Under the pieces are notes generated by a model. That model was not told where the DNA came from. It made no database searches and saw only the letters and a list, made by a program, of their open reading frames with translations. From contig CAJVRQ020000085.1 of assembly GCA_911728435.2 (NCBI GenBank), forward strand, positions 39,982 through 103,981: a DNA stretch of 64,000 bases, read 5' to 3'. Every line of letters starts with the position of its first letter. Position 1 is the stretch's first letter. The position numbers and the translations under genes were made by a program. Positions 50,595-63,800 of this stretch are shown here, piece after piece. Source of the stretch: Apoderus coryli (taxonomy: Eukaryota > Arthropoda > Insecta > Coleoptera > Attelabidae).

Positions 50595-52010
50595 CAATTT
50601 AGAACGAATTAGCGCGTTTTGTTACTAAAATTTTGTTATTTAGAATTGAACGTTCAAATGGCTGCCAAAAAGCTGTTTTCTCACTTAGAATTTAAAAGTA
50701 AATTTTATTAGTGAAAATAAGTTAGATTAAGCGTAAATAAGCAATTTACAACGAATTAGCGCGTTTTGGTACTAAAATTTTGTTATTTAGAATTAAACTT
50801 TTCAAATGGCTCCCAAAAAGGTGTTTTCACACTTAGAATTTAAAAGTAAATTTTATTAGTGAAAATAAGTTAGACTAAGCGTAAATAAGCAAATTAGAAC
50901 TAATTAGAGCGTTTTGTTACTAAAATTTTGTTATTTAGATTTAAACTTTTCAAATGGCTCCCAAAAAGCTGTTTTCATACTTAGAATTTAAAAGTAAATT
51001 TTATTAGTGAAAATAAGTTAGATTAAGCGTAAATAAGCAATTTACAACGAATTAACGCGTTTTGTTACTAAAATTTTGTTATTTAGAATTAAACGTTCAA
51101 ATGGCTCCCAAAAAGCTGTTTTCTCACTTAGAATTTAAAAGTAAATTTTATTAGTGAAAAGAAATTAGATTAAGCATAAAAAAGCAAATTAGAACGAATT
51201 AGAGCGTTTTGTTACTAAAATTTTGTTATTTAGAATTAAACTTTTCAAATGGCTCCCAAAAAGCTGTTTTCTCACTTAGAATTTAAAAGTAAATTTTATT
51301 AGTGAAAATAAGTTAGATTAAGCGTAAATAAGCAATTTAGAACGTATTAGAGCGTTTTGTTACTAAAATTTTGTTATTTAGAATTAAACGTTTCAAATGG
51401 CTCCCAAAAAGCTCTTTTCTCACTTAGAAATTAAAAGTAAATTTTATTAGTCAAAAGAAATTAGATTAAGCATAAAAAAGCAAATTAGAACGAATTAGAG
51501 CGTTTTGTTACTAAAATTTTGTTATTTAGAATTAAACTTTTCAAATGGCTCCCAAAAAGCTGTTTTCTCACTTAGAAATTAAAAGTAAATTTTATTAGTC
51601 AAAAGAAATTAGATTAAGCATAAAAAAGCAAATTAGAACGAATTAGAGCGTTTTGTTACTAAAATTTTGTTATTTAGAATTAAACGTTTCAAATGGCTCC
51701 CAAAAAGCTGTTTTCTCACTTAGAAATTAAAAGTAAATTTTATTAGTCAAAAGAAATTAGATTAAGCATAAAAAAGCAAATTAGAACGAATTAGAGCGTT
51801 TTGTTACTAAAATTTTGTTATTTAGAATTAAACTTTTCAAATGGCTCCCAAAAAGCTGTTTTCTCACTTGGAATTTAGAAGTAAATTTTATTAGTCTAAA
51901 GAAATTAGATTAAGCATAAAAAAGCAAATTAGAACGATTTAGAGCGTTTTGTTACTAAAATTTTGTTATTTAGAATTAAACTTTTCAAATGGCTCCCAAA
52001 AAGCTGTTTC

Positions 52011-53340
52011 CTCACTTAGAATTTAAAAGTAAATTTTATTAGTGAAAATAAGTTAGATTAAGCGTAAATAAGCAATTTACAACGAATTAGAGCGTTTTGT
52101 TACTAAAATTTTGTTATTTAGAATTAAACTTTTCAAATGGCTCCCAAAAAGCTGTTTTCTCACTTAGAATTTAAAAGTAAATTTTATTAGTGAAAATAAG
52201 TTAGATTAAGCGTAAATAAGCAATTTACAACGAATTAGCGCGTTTTGTTACTAAAATTTTGTTATTTAGAATTAAACGTTCAAATGGCTGCCAAAAAGCT
52301 GTTTTCTCACTTAGAATTTAAAAGTAAATTTTATTAGTGAAAATAAGTTAGATTAAGCGTAAATAAGCAATTTAGAACGTATTAGAGCGTTTAGTTACTA
52401 AAATTTTGTTATTTAGAATTAAACGTTTCAAATGGCTCCCAAAAAGCTGTTTTCTCACTTAGAAATTAAAAGTAAATTTTATTAGTCAAAAGAAATTAGA
52501 TTAAGCATAAAAAAGCAAATTAGAACGAATTAGAGCGTTTTGTTACTAAAATTTTGTTATTTAGAATTAAACTTTTCAAATGGCTCCCAAAAAGCTGTTT
52601 TCTCACTTAGAAATTAAAAGTAAATTTTATTAGTCAAAAGAAATTAGATTAAGCATAAAAAAGCAAATTAGAACGAATTAGAGCGTTTTGTTACTAAAAT
52701 TTTGTTATTTAGAATTAAACGTTTCAAATGGCTCCCAAAAAGCTGTTTTCTCACTTAGAAATTAAAAGTAAATTTTATTAGTCAAAAGAAATTAGATTAA
52801 GTATAAAAAAGCAAATTAGAACGAATTAGAGCGTCTTGTTACTAAAATTTTGTTATTTAGAATTAAACTTTTCAAATGGCTCCCAAAAAGCTGTTTTCTC
52901 ACTTGGAATTTAGAAGTAAATTTTATTAGTGAAAATAAGTTAGATTAAGAGTAAATAAGCAATTTAGAACGAATTAGCGCGTTTTGTTACTAAAATTTTG
53001 TTATTTAGAATTGAACGTTCAAATGGCTGCCAAAAAGCTGTTTTCTCACTTAGAATTTAAAAGTAAATTTTATTAGTGAAAATAAGTTAGATTAAGCGTA
53101 AATAAGCAATTTACAACGAATTAGCGCGTTTTGGTACTAAAATTTTGTTATTTAGAATTAAACTTTTCAAATGGCTCCCAAAAAGGTGTTTTCACACTTA
53201 GAATTTAAAAGTAAATTTTATTAGTGAAAATAAGTTAGACTAAGCGTAAATAAGCAAATTAGAACGAATTAGAGCGTTTTGTTACTAATATTTTGTTATT
53301 TAGATTTAAACTTTTCAAATGGCTCCCAAAAAGCTGTTTC
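52011..53340 (+). repeat. 9-monomer tandem duplication, copy 1 (1,330 bp)
   Basis: This copy is identical by eye to 53341-54670 apart from the last base. Both copies contain, at the same internal positions, GTTTAGTTAC, GATTAAGTATAAAAAAGC, GCGTCTTGTTAC, TTGAACGTTCAA, TTTTGGTACTA and the otherwise rare TACTAATATTTTG (53283 and 54613). With no divergence seen, it is probably the youngest amplification in the window, or a consensus duplication error. Confidence 0.85.
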
Positions 53341-54670
53341 CTCACTTAGAATTTAAAAGTAAATTTTATTAGTGAAAATAAGTTAGATTAAGCGTAAATA
53401 AGCAATTTACAACGAATTAGAGCGTTTTGTTACTAAAATTTTGTTATTTAGAATTAAACTTTTCAAATGGCTCCCAAAAAGCTGTTTTCTCACTTAGAAT
53501 TTAAAAGTAAATTTTATTAGTGAAAATAAGTTAGATTAAGCGTAAATAAGCAATTTACAACGAATTAGCGCGTTTTGTTACTAAAATTTTGTTATTTAGA
53601 ATTAAACGTTCAAATGGCTGCCAAAAAGCTGTTTTCTCACTTAGAATTTAAAAGTAAATTTTATTAGTGAAAATAAGTTAGATTAAGCGTAAATAAGCAA
53701 TTTAGAACGTATTAGAGCGTTTAGTTACTAAAATTTTGTTATTTAGAATTAAACGTTTCAAATGGCTCCCAAAAAGCTGTTTTCTCACTTAGAAATTAAA
53801 AGTAAATTTTATTAGTCAAAAGAAATTAGATTAAGCATAAAAAAGCAAATTAGAACGAATTAGAGCGTTTTGTTACTAAAATTTTGTTATTTAGAATTAA
53901 ACTTTTCAAATGGCTCCCAAAAAGCTGTTTTCTCACTTAGAAATTAAAAGTAAATTTTATTAGTCAAAAGAAATTAGATTAAGCATAAAAAAGCAAATTA
54001 GAACGAATTAGAGCGTTTTGTTACTAAAATTTTGTTATTTAGAATTAAACGTTTCAAATGGCTCCCAAAAAGCTGTTTTCTCACTTAGAAATTAAAAGTA
54101 AATTTTATTAGTCAAAAGAAATTAGATTAAGTATAAAAAAGCAAATTAGAACGAATTAGAGCGTCTTGTTACTAAAATTTTGTTATTTAGAATTAAACTT
54201 TTCAAATGGCTCCCAAAAAGCTGTTTTCTCACTTGGAATTTAGAAGTAAATTTTATTAGTGAAAATAAGTTAGATTAAGAGTAAATAAGCAATTTAGAAC
54301 GAATTAGCGCGTTTTGTTACTAAAATTTTGTTATTTAGAATTGAACGTTCAAATGGCTGCCAAAAAGCTGTTTTCTCACTTAGAATTTAAAAGTAAATTT
54401 TATTAGTGAAAATAAGTTAGATTAAGCGTAAATAAGCAATTTACAACGAATTAGCGCGTTTTGGTACTAAAATTTTGTTATTTAGAATTAAACTTTTCAA
54501 ATGGCTCCCAAAAAGGTGTTTTCACACTTAGAATTTAAAAGTAAATTTTATTAGTGAAAATAAGTTAGACTAAGCGTAAATAAGCAAATTAGAACGAATT
54601 AGAGCGTTTTGTTACTAATATTTTGTTATTTAGATTTAAACTTTTCAAATGGCTCCCAAAAAGCTGTTTT
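53341..54670 (+). repeat. 9-monomer tandem duplication, copy 2 (1,330 bp)
   Basis: This is the direct partner of the preceding block at an offset of exactly 1,330 bp. After about 54669 the sequence departs: GCTGTTTTCATAC here, against GCTGTTTCCTCAC at the matching point of copy 1. Confidence 0.85.
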
Positions 54671-55689
54671 CATACTTAGAATTTAAAAGTAAATTTTATT
54701 AGTGAAAATAAGTTAGATTAAGCGTAAATAAGCAATTTACAACGAATTAACGCGTTTTGTTACTAAAATTTTGTTATTTAGAATTAAACGTTCAAATGGC
54801 TCCCAAAAAGCTGTTTTCTCACTTAGAATTTAAAAGTAAATTTTATTAGTGAAAAGAAATTAGATTAAGCATAAAAAAGCAAATTAGAACGAATTAGAGC
54901 GTTTTGTTACTAAAATTTTGTTATTTAGAATTAAACTTTTCAAATGGCTCCCAAAAAGCTGTTTTCTCACTTGGAATTTAGAAGTAAATTTTATTAGTCT
55001 AAAGAAATTAGATTAAGCATAAAAAAGCAAATTAGAACGATTTAGAGCGTTTTGTTACTAAAATTTTGTTATTTAGAATTAAACGTTTCAAATGGCTCCC
55101 AAAAAGCTGTTTTCTCACTTAGAAATTAAAAGTAAATTTTATTAGTCAAAAGAAATTAGATTAAGCATAAAAAAGCAAATTAGAACGAATTAGAGCGTTT
55201 TGTTACTAAAATTTTGTTATTTAGAATTAAACTTTTCAAATGGCTCCCAAAAAGCTGTTTTCTCACTTGGAATTTAGAAGTAAATTTTATTAGTCTAAAG
55301 AAATTAGATTAAGCATAAAAAAGCAAATTAGAACGATTTAGAGCGTTTTGTTACTAAAATTTTGTTATTTAGAATTAAACTTTTCAAATGGCTCCCAAAA
55401 AGCTGTTTCCTCACTTAGAATTTAAAAGTAAATTTTATTAGTGAAAATAAGTTAGATTAAGCGTAAATAAGCAATTTACAACGAATTAGAGCGTTTTGTT
55501 ACTAAAATTTTGTTATTTAGAATTAAACTTTTCAAATGGCTCCCAAAAAGCTGTTTTCTCACTTAGAATTTAAAAGTAAATTTTATTAGTGAAAATAAGT
55601 TAGATTAAGCGTAAATAAGCAATTTACAACGAATTAGCGCGTTTTGTTACTAAAATTTTGTTATTTAGAATTAAACGTTCAAATGGCTG

Positions 55690-57890
55690 CCAAAAAGCTG
55701 TTTTCTCACTTAGAATTTAAAAGTAAATTTTATTAGTGAAAATAAGTTAGATTAAGCGTAAATAAGCAATTTAGAACGTATTAGAGCGTTTAGTTACTAA
55801 AATTTTGTTATTTAGAATTAAACGTTTCAAATGGCTCCCAAAAAGCTGTTTTCTCACTTAGAAATTAAAAGTAAATTTTATTAGTCAAAAGAAATTAGAT
55901 TAAGCATAAAAAAGCAAATTAGAACGAATTAGAGCGTTTTGTTACTAAAATTTTGTTATTTAGAATTAAACTTTTCAAATGGCTCCCAAAAAGCTGTTTT
56001 CTCACTTAGAAATTAAAAGTAAATTTTATTAGTCAAAAGAAATTAGATTAAGCATAAAAAAGCAAATTAGAACGAATTAGAGCGTTTTGTTACTAAAATT
56101 TTGTTATTTAGAATTAAACGTTTCAAATGGCTCCCAAAAAGCTGTTTTCTCACTTAGAAATTAAAAGTAAATTTTATTAGTCAAAAGAAATTAGATTAAG
56201 TATAAAAAAGCAAATTAGAACGAATTAGAGCGTCTTGTTACTAAAATTTTGTTATTTAGAATTAAACTTTTCAAATGGCTCCCAAAAAGCTGTTTTCTCA
56301 CTTGGAATTTAGAAGTAAATTTTATTAGTGAAAATAAGTTAGATTAAGAGTAAATAAGCAATTTAGAACGAATTAGCGCGTTTTGTTACTAAAATTTTGT
56401 TATTTAGAATTAAACTTTTCAAATGGCTCCCAAAAAGCTGTTTTCTCACTTAGAATTTAAAAGTAAATTTTATTAGTGAAAATAAGTTAGATTAAGCGTA
56501 AAAAAGCAATTTACAACGAATTAGAGCGTTTTGTTACTAAAATTTTGTTATTTAGAATTACACTTTTCAAATGGCTCCCAAAAAGCTGTTTTCTCACTTA
56601 GAAATTAAAAGTAAATTTTATTAGTCTAAAGAAATTAGATTAAGCATAAAAAAGCAAATTAGAACGATTTAGAGCGTTTTGTTACTAAAATTTTGTTATT
56701 TAGAATTAAACGTTTCAAATGGCTCCCAAAAAGCTGTTTTCTCACTTAGAAATTAAAAGTAAATTTTATTAGTCAAAAGAAATTAGACTAAGGATAAAAA
56801 AGCAAATTAGAACGAATTAGAGCGTTTTGTTACTAAAATTTTGTTATTTAGAATTAAACGTTCAAATGGCTGCCAAAAAGCTGTTTTCTCACTTAGAATT
56901 TAAAAGTAAATTTTATTAGTGAAAATAAGTTAGATTAAGCGTAAATAAGCAATTTAGAACGTATTAGAGCGTTTAGTTACTAAAATTTTGTTATTTAGAA
57001 TTAAACGTTTCAAATGGCTCCCAAAAAGCTGTTTTCTCACTTAGAAATTAAAAGTAAATTTTATTAGTCAAAAGAAATTAGATTAAGCATAAAAAAGCAA
57101 ATTAGAACGAATTAGAGCGTTTTGTTACTAAAATTTTGTTATTTAGAATTAAACTTTTCAAATGGCTCCCAAAAAGCTGTTTTCTCACTTAGAAATTAAA
57201 AGTAAATTTTATTAGTCAAAAGAAATTAGATTAAGCATAAAAAAGCAAATTAGAACGAATTAGAGCGTTTTGTTACTAAAATTTTGTTATTTAGAATTAA
57301 ACGTTTCAAATGGCTCCCAAAAAGCTGTTTTCTCACTTAGAAATTAAAAGTAAATTTTATTAGTCAAAAGAAATTAGATTAAGTATAAAAAAGCAAATTA
57401 GAACGAATTAGAGCGTCTTGTTACTAAAATTTTGTTATTTAGAATTAAACTTTTCAAATGGCTCCCAAAAAGCTGTTTTCTCACTTGGAATTTAGAAGTA
57501 AATTTTATTAGTGAAAATAAGTTAGATTAAGAGTAAATAAGCAATTTAGAACGAATTAGCGCGTTTTGTTACTAAAATTTTGTTATTTAGAATTAAACTT
57601 TTCAAATGGCTCCCAAAAAGCTGTTTTCTCACTTAGAATTTAAAAGTAAATTTTATTAGTGAAAATAAGTTAGATTAAGCGTAAAAAAGCAATTTACAAC
57701 GAATTAGAGCGTTTTGTTACTAAAATTTTGTTATTTAGAATTACACTTTTCAAATGGCTCCCAAAAAGCTGTTTTCTCACTTAGAAATTAAAAGTAAATT
57801 TTATTAGTCTAAAGAAATTAGATTAAGCATAAAAAAGCAAATTAGAACGATTTAGAGCGTTTTGTTACTAAAATTTTGTTATTAGAATTA
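55690..57890 (+). repeat. 8-monomer tandem duplication (about 1,183 bp period)
   Basis: The order of monomers from about 55690 is repeated from about 56870. The rare variant GAATTACACTTTTC is at 56561 and 57744 (counting from CACTTTTC), 1,183 bp apart. Shared markers include GTTTAGTTAC, GATTAAGTATAAAA and GCGTCTTGTTAC. The second copy has a one-base loss (GTTATTAGAATT near 57880). Limits are approximate. Confidence 0.7.
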
Positions 57891-60800
57891 AACGTTTCAA
57901 ATGGCTCCCAAAAAGCTGTTTTCTCACTTAGAAATTAAAAGTAAATTTTATTAGTCAAAAGAAATTAGATTAAGGATAAAAAAGCAAATTAGAACGAATT
58001 AGAGCGTTTTGTTACTAAAATTTTGTTATTTAGAATTAAACTTTTCAAATGGCTCCCAAAAAGCTGTTTTCATACTTAGAATTTAAAAGTAAATTTTATT
58101 AGTGAAAATAAGTTAGATTAAGCGTAAATAAGCAATTTAGAACGAATTAGAGCGTTTTGTTACTAAAATATTGTTATTTAGAATTAAACGTTTCAAATAG
58201 CTTCCAAAAAGCTGTTTTCTCACTTAGAAATAAAAAGTAAATTTTATTAGTCTAAAGAAATTAGATTAAGCATAAAAAAGCAAATTAGAACGATTTAGCG
58301 CGTTTTGTTACTAAAATTTTGTTATTTAGAATTAAACGTTCAAATGGCTCCCAAAAAGCTGTTTTCTCACTTAGAATTTAAAAGTAAATTTTATTAGTGA
58401 AAATAAGTTAGACTAAGCGTAAATAAGCAATTTAGAACGAATTAGAGCGTTTTGTTACTAAAATATTGTTATTTAGAATTAAACGTTTCAAATAGCTCCC
58501 AAAAAGCTGTTTTCTCACTTAGAAATAAAAAGTAAATTTTATTAGTCTAAAGAAATTAGATTAAGCATAAAAAAGCAAATTAGAACGATTTAGCGCGTTT
58601 TGTTACTAAAATTTTGTTATTTAGAATTAAACTTTTCAAATGGCTCCCAAAAAGCTGTTTTCTCACTTAGAAATTAAAAGTAAATTTTATTAGTCAAAAG
58701 AAATTAGATTAAGCATAAAAAAGCAAATTAGAACGAATTAGAGCGTTTTGTTACTAAAATTTTGTTATTTAGAATTAAACGTTCAAATGGCTCCCAAAAA
58801 GCTGTTTTCTCACTTAGAATTTAAAAGTAAATTTTATTAGTGAAAATAAGTTAGATTAAGCGTAAATAAGCAATTTAGAACGTATTAGAGCGTTTTGTTA
58901 CTAAAATTTTGTTATTTAGAATTAAACGTTTCAAATGGCTCCCAAAAAGCTCTTTTCTCACTTAGAAATTAAAAGTAAATTTTATTAGTCAAAAGAAATT
59001 AGATTAAGCATAAAAAAGCAAATTAGAACGAATTAGAGCGTTTTGTTACTAAAATTTTGTTATTTAGAATTAAACTTTTCAAATGGCTCCCAAAAAGCTG
59101 TTTTCTCACTTAGAAATTAAAAGTAAATTTTATTAGTCAAAAGAAATTAGATTAAGCATAAAAAAGCAAATTAGAACGAATTAGAGCGTTTTGTTACTAA
59201 AATTTTGTTATTTAGAATTAAACGTTTCAAATGGCTCCCAAAAAGCTGTTTTCTCACTTAGAAATTAAAAGTAAATTTTATTAGTCAAAAGAAATTAGAT
59301 TAAGCATAAAAAAGCAAATTAGAACGAATTAGAGCGTTTTGTTACTAAAATTTTGTTATTTAGAATTAAACTTTTCAAATGGCTCCCAAAAAGCTGTTTT
59401 CTCACTTGGAATTTAGAAGTAAATTTTATTAGTCTAAAGAAATTAGATTAAGCATAAAAAAGCAAATTAGAACGATTTAGAGCGTTTTGTTACTAAAATT
59501 TTGTTATTTAGAATTAAACTTTTCAAATGGCTCCCAAAAAGCTGTTTCCTCACTTAGAATTTAAAAGTAAATTTTATTAGTGAAAATAAGTTAGATTAAG
59601 CGTAAATAAGCAATTTACAACGAATTAGAGCTTTTTTGTTACTAAAATTTTGTTATTTAGAATTAAACTTTTCAAATGGCTCCCAAAAAGCTGTTTTCTC
59701 ACTTAGAATTTAAAAGTAAATTTTATTAGTGAAAATAAGTTAGATTAAGCGTAAATAAGCAATTTACAACGAATTAGCGCGTTTTGTTACTAAAATTTTG
59801 TTATTTAGAATTAAACGTTCAAATGGCTGCCAAAAAGCTGTTTTCTCACTTAGAATTTAAAAGTAAATTTTATTAGTGAAAATAAGTTAGATTAAGCGTA
59901 AATAAGCAATTTAGAACGTATTAGAGCGTTTAGTTACTAAAATTTTGTTATTTAGAATTAAACGTTTCAAATGGCTCCCAAAAAGCTGTTTTCTCACTTA
60001 GAAATTAAAAGTAAATTTTATTAGTCAAAAGAAATTAGATTAAGCATAAAAAAGCAAATTAGAACGAATTAGAGCGTTTTGTTACTAAAATTTTGTTATT
60101 TAGAATTAAACGTTTCAAATGGCTCCCAAAAAGCTGTTTTCTCACTTAGAAATTAAAAGTAAATTTTATTAGTCAAAAGAAATTAGATTAAGTATAAAAA
60201 AGCAAATTAGAACGAATTAGAGCGTCTTGTTACTAAAATTTTGTTATTTAGAATTAAACTTTTCAAATGGCTCCCAAAAAGCTTTTTCTCACTTGGAATT
60301 TAGAAGTAAATTTTATTAGTGAAAATAAGTTAGATTAAGAGTAAATAAGCAATTTAGAACGAATTAGCGCGTTTTGTTACTAAAATTTTGTTATTTAGAA
60401 TTGAACGTTCAAATGGCTGCCAAAAAGCTGTTTTCTCACTTAGAATTTAAAAGTAAATTTTATTAGTGAAAATAAGTTAGATTAAGCGTAAATAAGCAAT
60501 TTACAACGAATTAGCGCGTTTTGGTACTAAAATTTTGTTATTTAGATTTAAACTTTTCAAATGGCTCCCAAAAAGGTGTTTTCACACTTAGAATTTAAAA
60601 GTAAATTTTATTAGTGAAAATAAGTTAGACTAAGCGTAAATAAGCAAATTAGAACGAATTAGAGCGTTTTGTTACTAAAATTTTGTTATTTAGATTTAAA
60701 CTTTTCAAATGGCTCCCAAAAAGCTGTTTTCATACTTAGAATTTAAAAGTAAATTTTATTAGTGAAAATAAGTTAGATTAAGCGTAAATAAGCAATTTAC

Positions 60801-63800
60801 AACGAATTAACGCGTTTTGTTACTAAAATTTTGTTATTTAGAATTAAACGTTCAAATGGCTCCCAAAAAGCTGTTTTCTCACTTAGAATTTAAAAGTAAA
60901 TTTTATTAGTGAAAATAAGTTAGATTAAGCGTAAATAAGCAATTTAGAACGTATTAGAGCGTTTTGTTACTAAAATTTTGTTATTTAGAATTAAACGTTT
61001 CAAATGGCTCCCAAAAAGCTCTTTTCTCACTTAGAAATTAAAAGTAAATTTTATTAGTCAAAAGAAATTAGATTAAGCATAAAAAAGCAAATTAGAACGA
61101 ATTAGAGCGTTTTGTTACTAAAATTTTGTTATTTAGAATTAAACTTTTCAAATGGCTCCCAAAAAGCTGTTTTCTCACTTAGAAATTAAAAGTAAATTTT
61201 ATTAGTCAAAAGAAATTAGATTAAGCATAAAAAAGCAAATTAGAACGAATTAGAGCGTTTTGTTACTAAAATTTTGTTATTTAGAATTAAACGTTTCAAA
61301 TGGCTCCCAAAAAGCTGTTTTCTCACTTAGAAATTAAAAGTAAATTTTATTAGTCAAAAGAAATTAGATTAAGCATAAAAAAGCAAATTAGAACGAATTA
61401 GAGCGTTTTGTTACTAAAATTTTGTTATTTAGAATTAAACTTTTCAAATGGCTCCCAAAAAGCTGTTTTCTCACTTGGAATTTAGAAGTAAATTTTATTA
61501 GTCCAAAGAAATTAGATTAAGCATAAAAAAGCAAATTAGAACGATTTAGAGCGTTTTGTTACTAAAATTTTGTTATTTAGAATTAAACTTTTCAAATGGC
61601 TCCCAAAAAGCTGTTTTCTCACTTAGAATTTAAAAGTAAATTTTATTAGTGAAAATAAGTTAGATTAAGCGTAAAAAAGCAATTTACAACGAATTAGAGC
61701 GTTTTGTTACTAAAATTTTGTTATTTAGAATTAAACTTTTCAAATGGCTCCCAAAAAGCTGTTTTCTCACTTAGAAATTAAAAGTAAATTTTATTAGTCT
61801 AAAGAAATTAGATTAAGCATAAAAAAGCAAATTAGAACGATTTAGAGCGTTTTGTTACTAAAATTTTGTTATTTAGAATTAAACGTTTCAAATGGCTCCC
61901 AAAAAGCTGTTTTCTCACTTAGAAATTAAAAGTAAATTTTATTAGTCAAAAGAAATTAGATTAAGGATAAAAAAGCAAATTAGAACGAATTAGAGCGTTT
62001 TGTTACTAAAATTTTGTTATTTAGAATTAAACTTTTCAAATGGCTCCCAAAAAGCTGTTTTCATACTTAGAATTTAAAAGTAAATTTTATTAGTGAAAAT
62101 AAGTTAGATTAAGCGTAAATAAGCAATTTAGAACGAATTAGAGCGTTTTGTTACTAAAATATTGTTATTTAGAATTAAACGTTTCAAATAGCTCCCAAAA
62201 AGCTGTTTTCTCACTTAGAAATAAAAAGTAAATTTTATTAGTCTAAAGAAATTAGATTAAGCATAAAAAAGCAAATTAGAACGATTTAGCGCGTTTTGTT
62301 ACTAAAATTTTGTTATTTAGAATTAAACGTTCAAATGGCTCCCAAAAAGCTGTTTTCTCACTTAGAATTTAAAAGTAAATTTTATTAGTGAAAATAAGTT
62401 AGACTAAGCGTAAATAAGCAATTTAGAACGAATTAGAGCGTTTTGTTACTAAAATATTGTTATTTAGAATTAAACGTTTCAAATAGCTCCCAAAAAGCTG
62501 TTTTCTCATTTAGAAATAAAAAGTAAATTTTATTAGTCTAAAGAAATTAGATTAAGCATAAAAAAGCAAATTAGAACGATTTAGCGCGTTTTGTTACTAA
62601 AATTTTGTTATTTAGAATTAAACTTTTCAAATGGCTCCCAAAAAGCTGTTTTCTCACTTAGAAATTAAAAGTAAATTTTATTAGTCAAAAGAAATTAGAT
62701 TAAGCATAAAAAAGCAAATTAGAACGAATTAGAGCGTTTTGTTACTAAAATTTTGTTATTTAGAATTAAACTTTTCAAATGGCTCCCAAAAAGCTGTTTT
62801 CATACTTAGAATTTAAAAGTAAATTTTATTAGTGAAAATAAGTTAGATTCAGCGTAAATAAGCAATTTACAACGAATTAGCGCGTTTTGTTACTAAAATT
62901 TTGTTATTTAGAATTAAACGTTCAAATGGCTCCCAAAAAGCTGTTTTCTCACTTAGAATTTAAAAGTAAATTTTATTAGTGAAAATAAGTTAGATTAAGC
63001 GTAAATAAGCAATTTACAACGAATTAGCGCGTTTTGTTACTAAAATTTTGTTATTTAGAATTAAACGTTCAAATGGCTCCAAAAAGCTGTTTTCTCACTT
63101 AGAAATTAAAAGTAAATTTTATTAGTCAAAAGAAATTAGATAAAGCATAAAAAAGCAAATTAGAACGAATTAGAGCGTTTTGTTACTAAAATTTTGTTAT
63201 TTAGAATTATACGTTCAAATGGCTGCCAAAAAGCTGTTTTCTCACTTAGAATTTAAAAGTAAATTTTATTAGTGAAAATAAGTTAGATTAAGCGTAAATA
63301 AGCAATTTAGAACGTATTAGAGCGTTTTGTTACTAAAATTTTGTTATTTAGAATTAAACGTTACAAATGGCTCCCAAAAAGCTGTTTTCTCACTTAGAAA
63401 TTAAAAGTAAATTTTATTAGTCAAAAGAAATTAGATTAAGCATAAAAAAGCAAATTAGAACGAATTAGAGCGTTTTGTTACTAAAATTTTGTTATTTAGA
63501 ATTAAACTTTTCAAATGGCTCCCAAAAAGCTGTTTTCTCACTTAGAATTTAAAAGTAAATTTTATTAGTGAAAATAAGTTAGATTAAGCGTAAAAAAGCA
63601 ATTTACAACGAATTAGAGCGTTTTGTTACTAAAATTTTGTTATTTAGAATTAAACTTTTCAAATGGCTCCCAAAAAGCTGTTTTCTCACTTAGAAATTAA
63701 AAGTAAATTTTATTAGTCTAAAGAAATTAGATTAAGCATAAAAAAGCAAATTAGAACGATTTAGAGCGTTTTGTTACTAAAATTTTGTTATTTAGAATTA

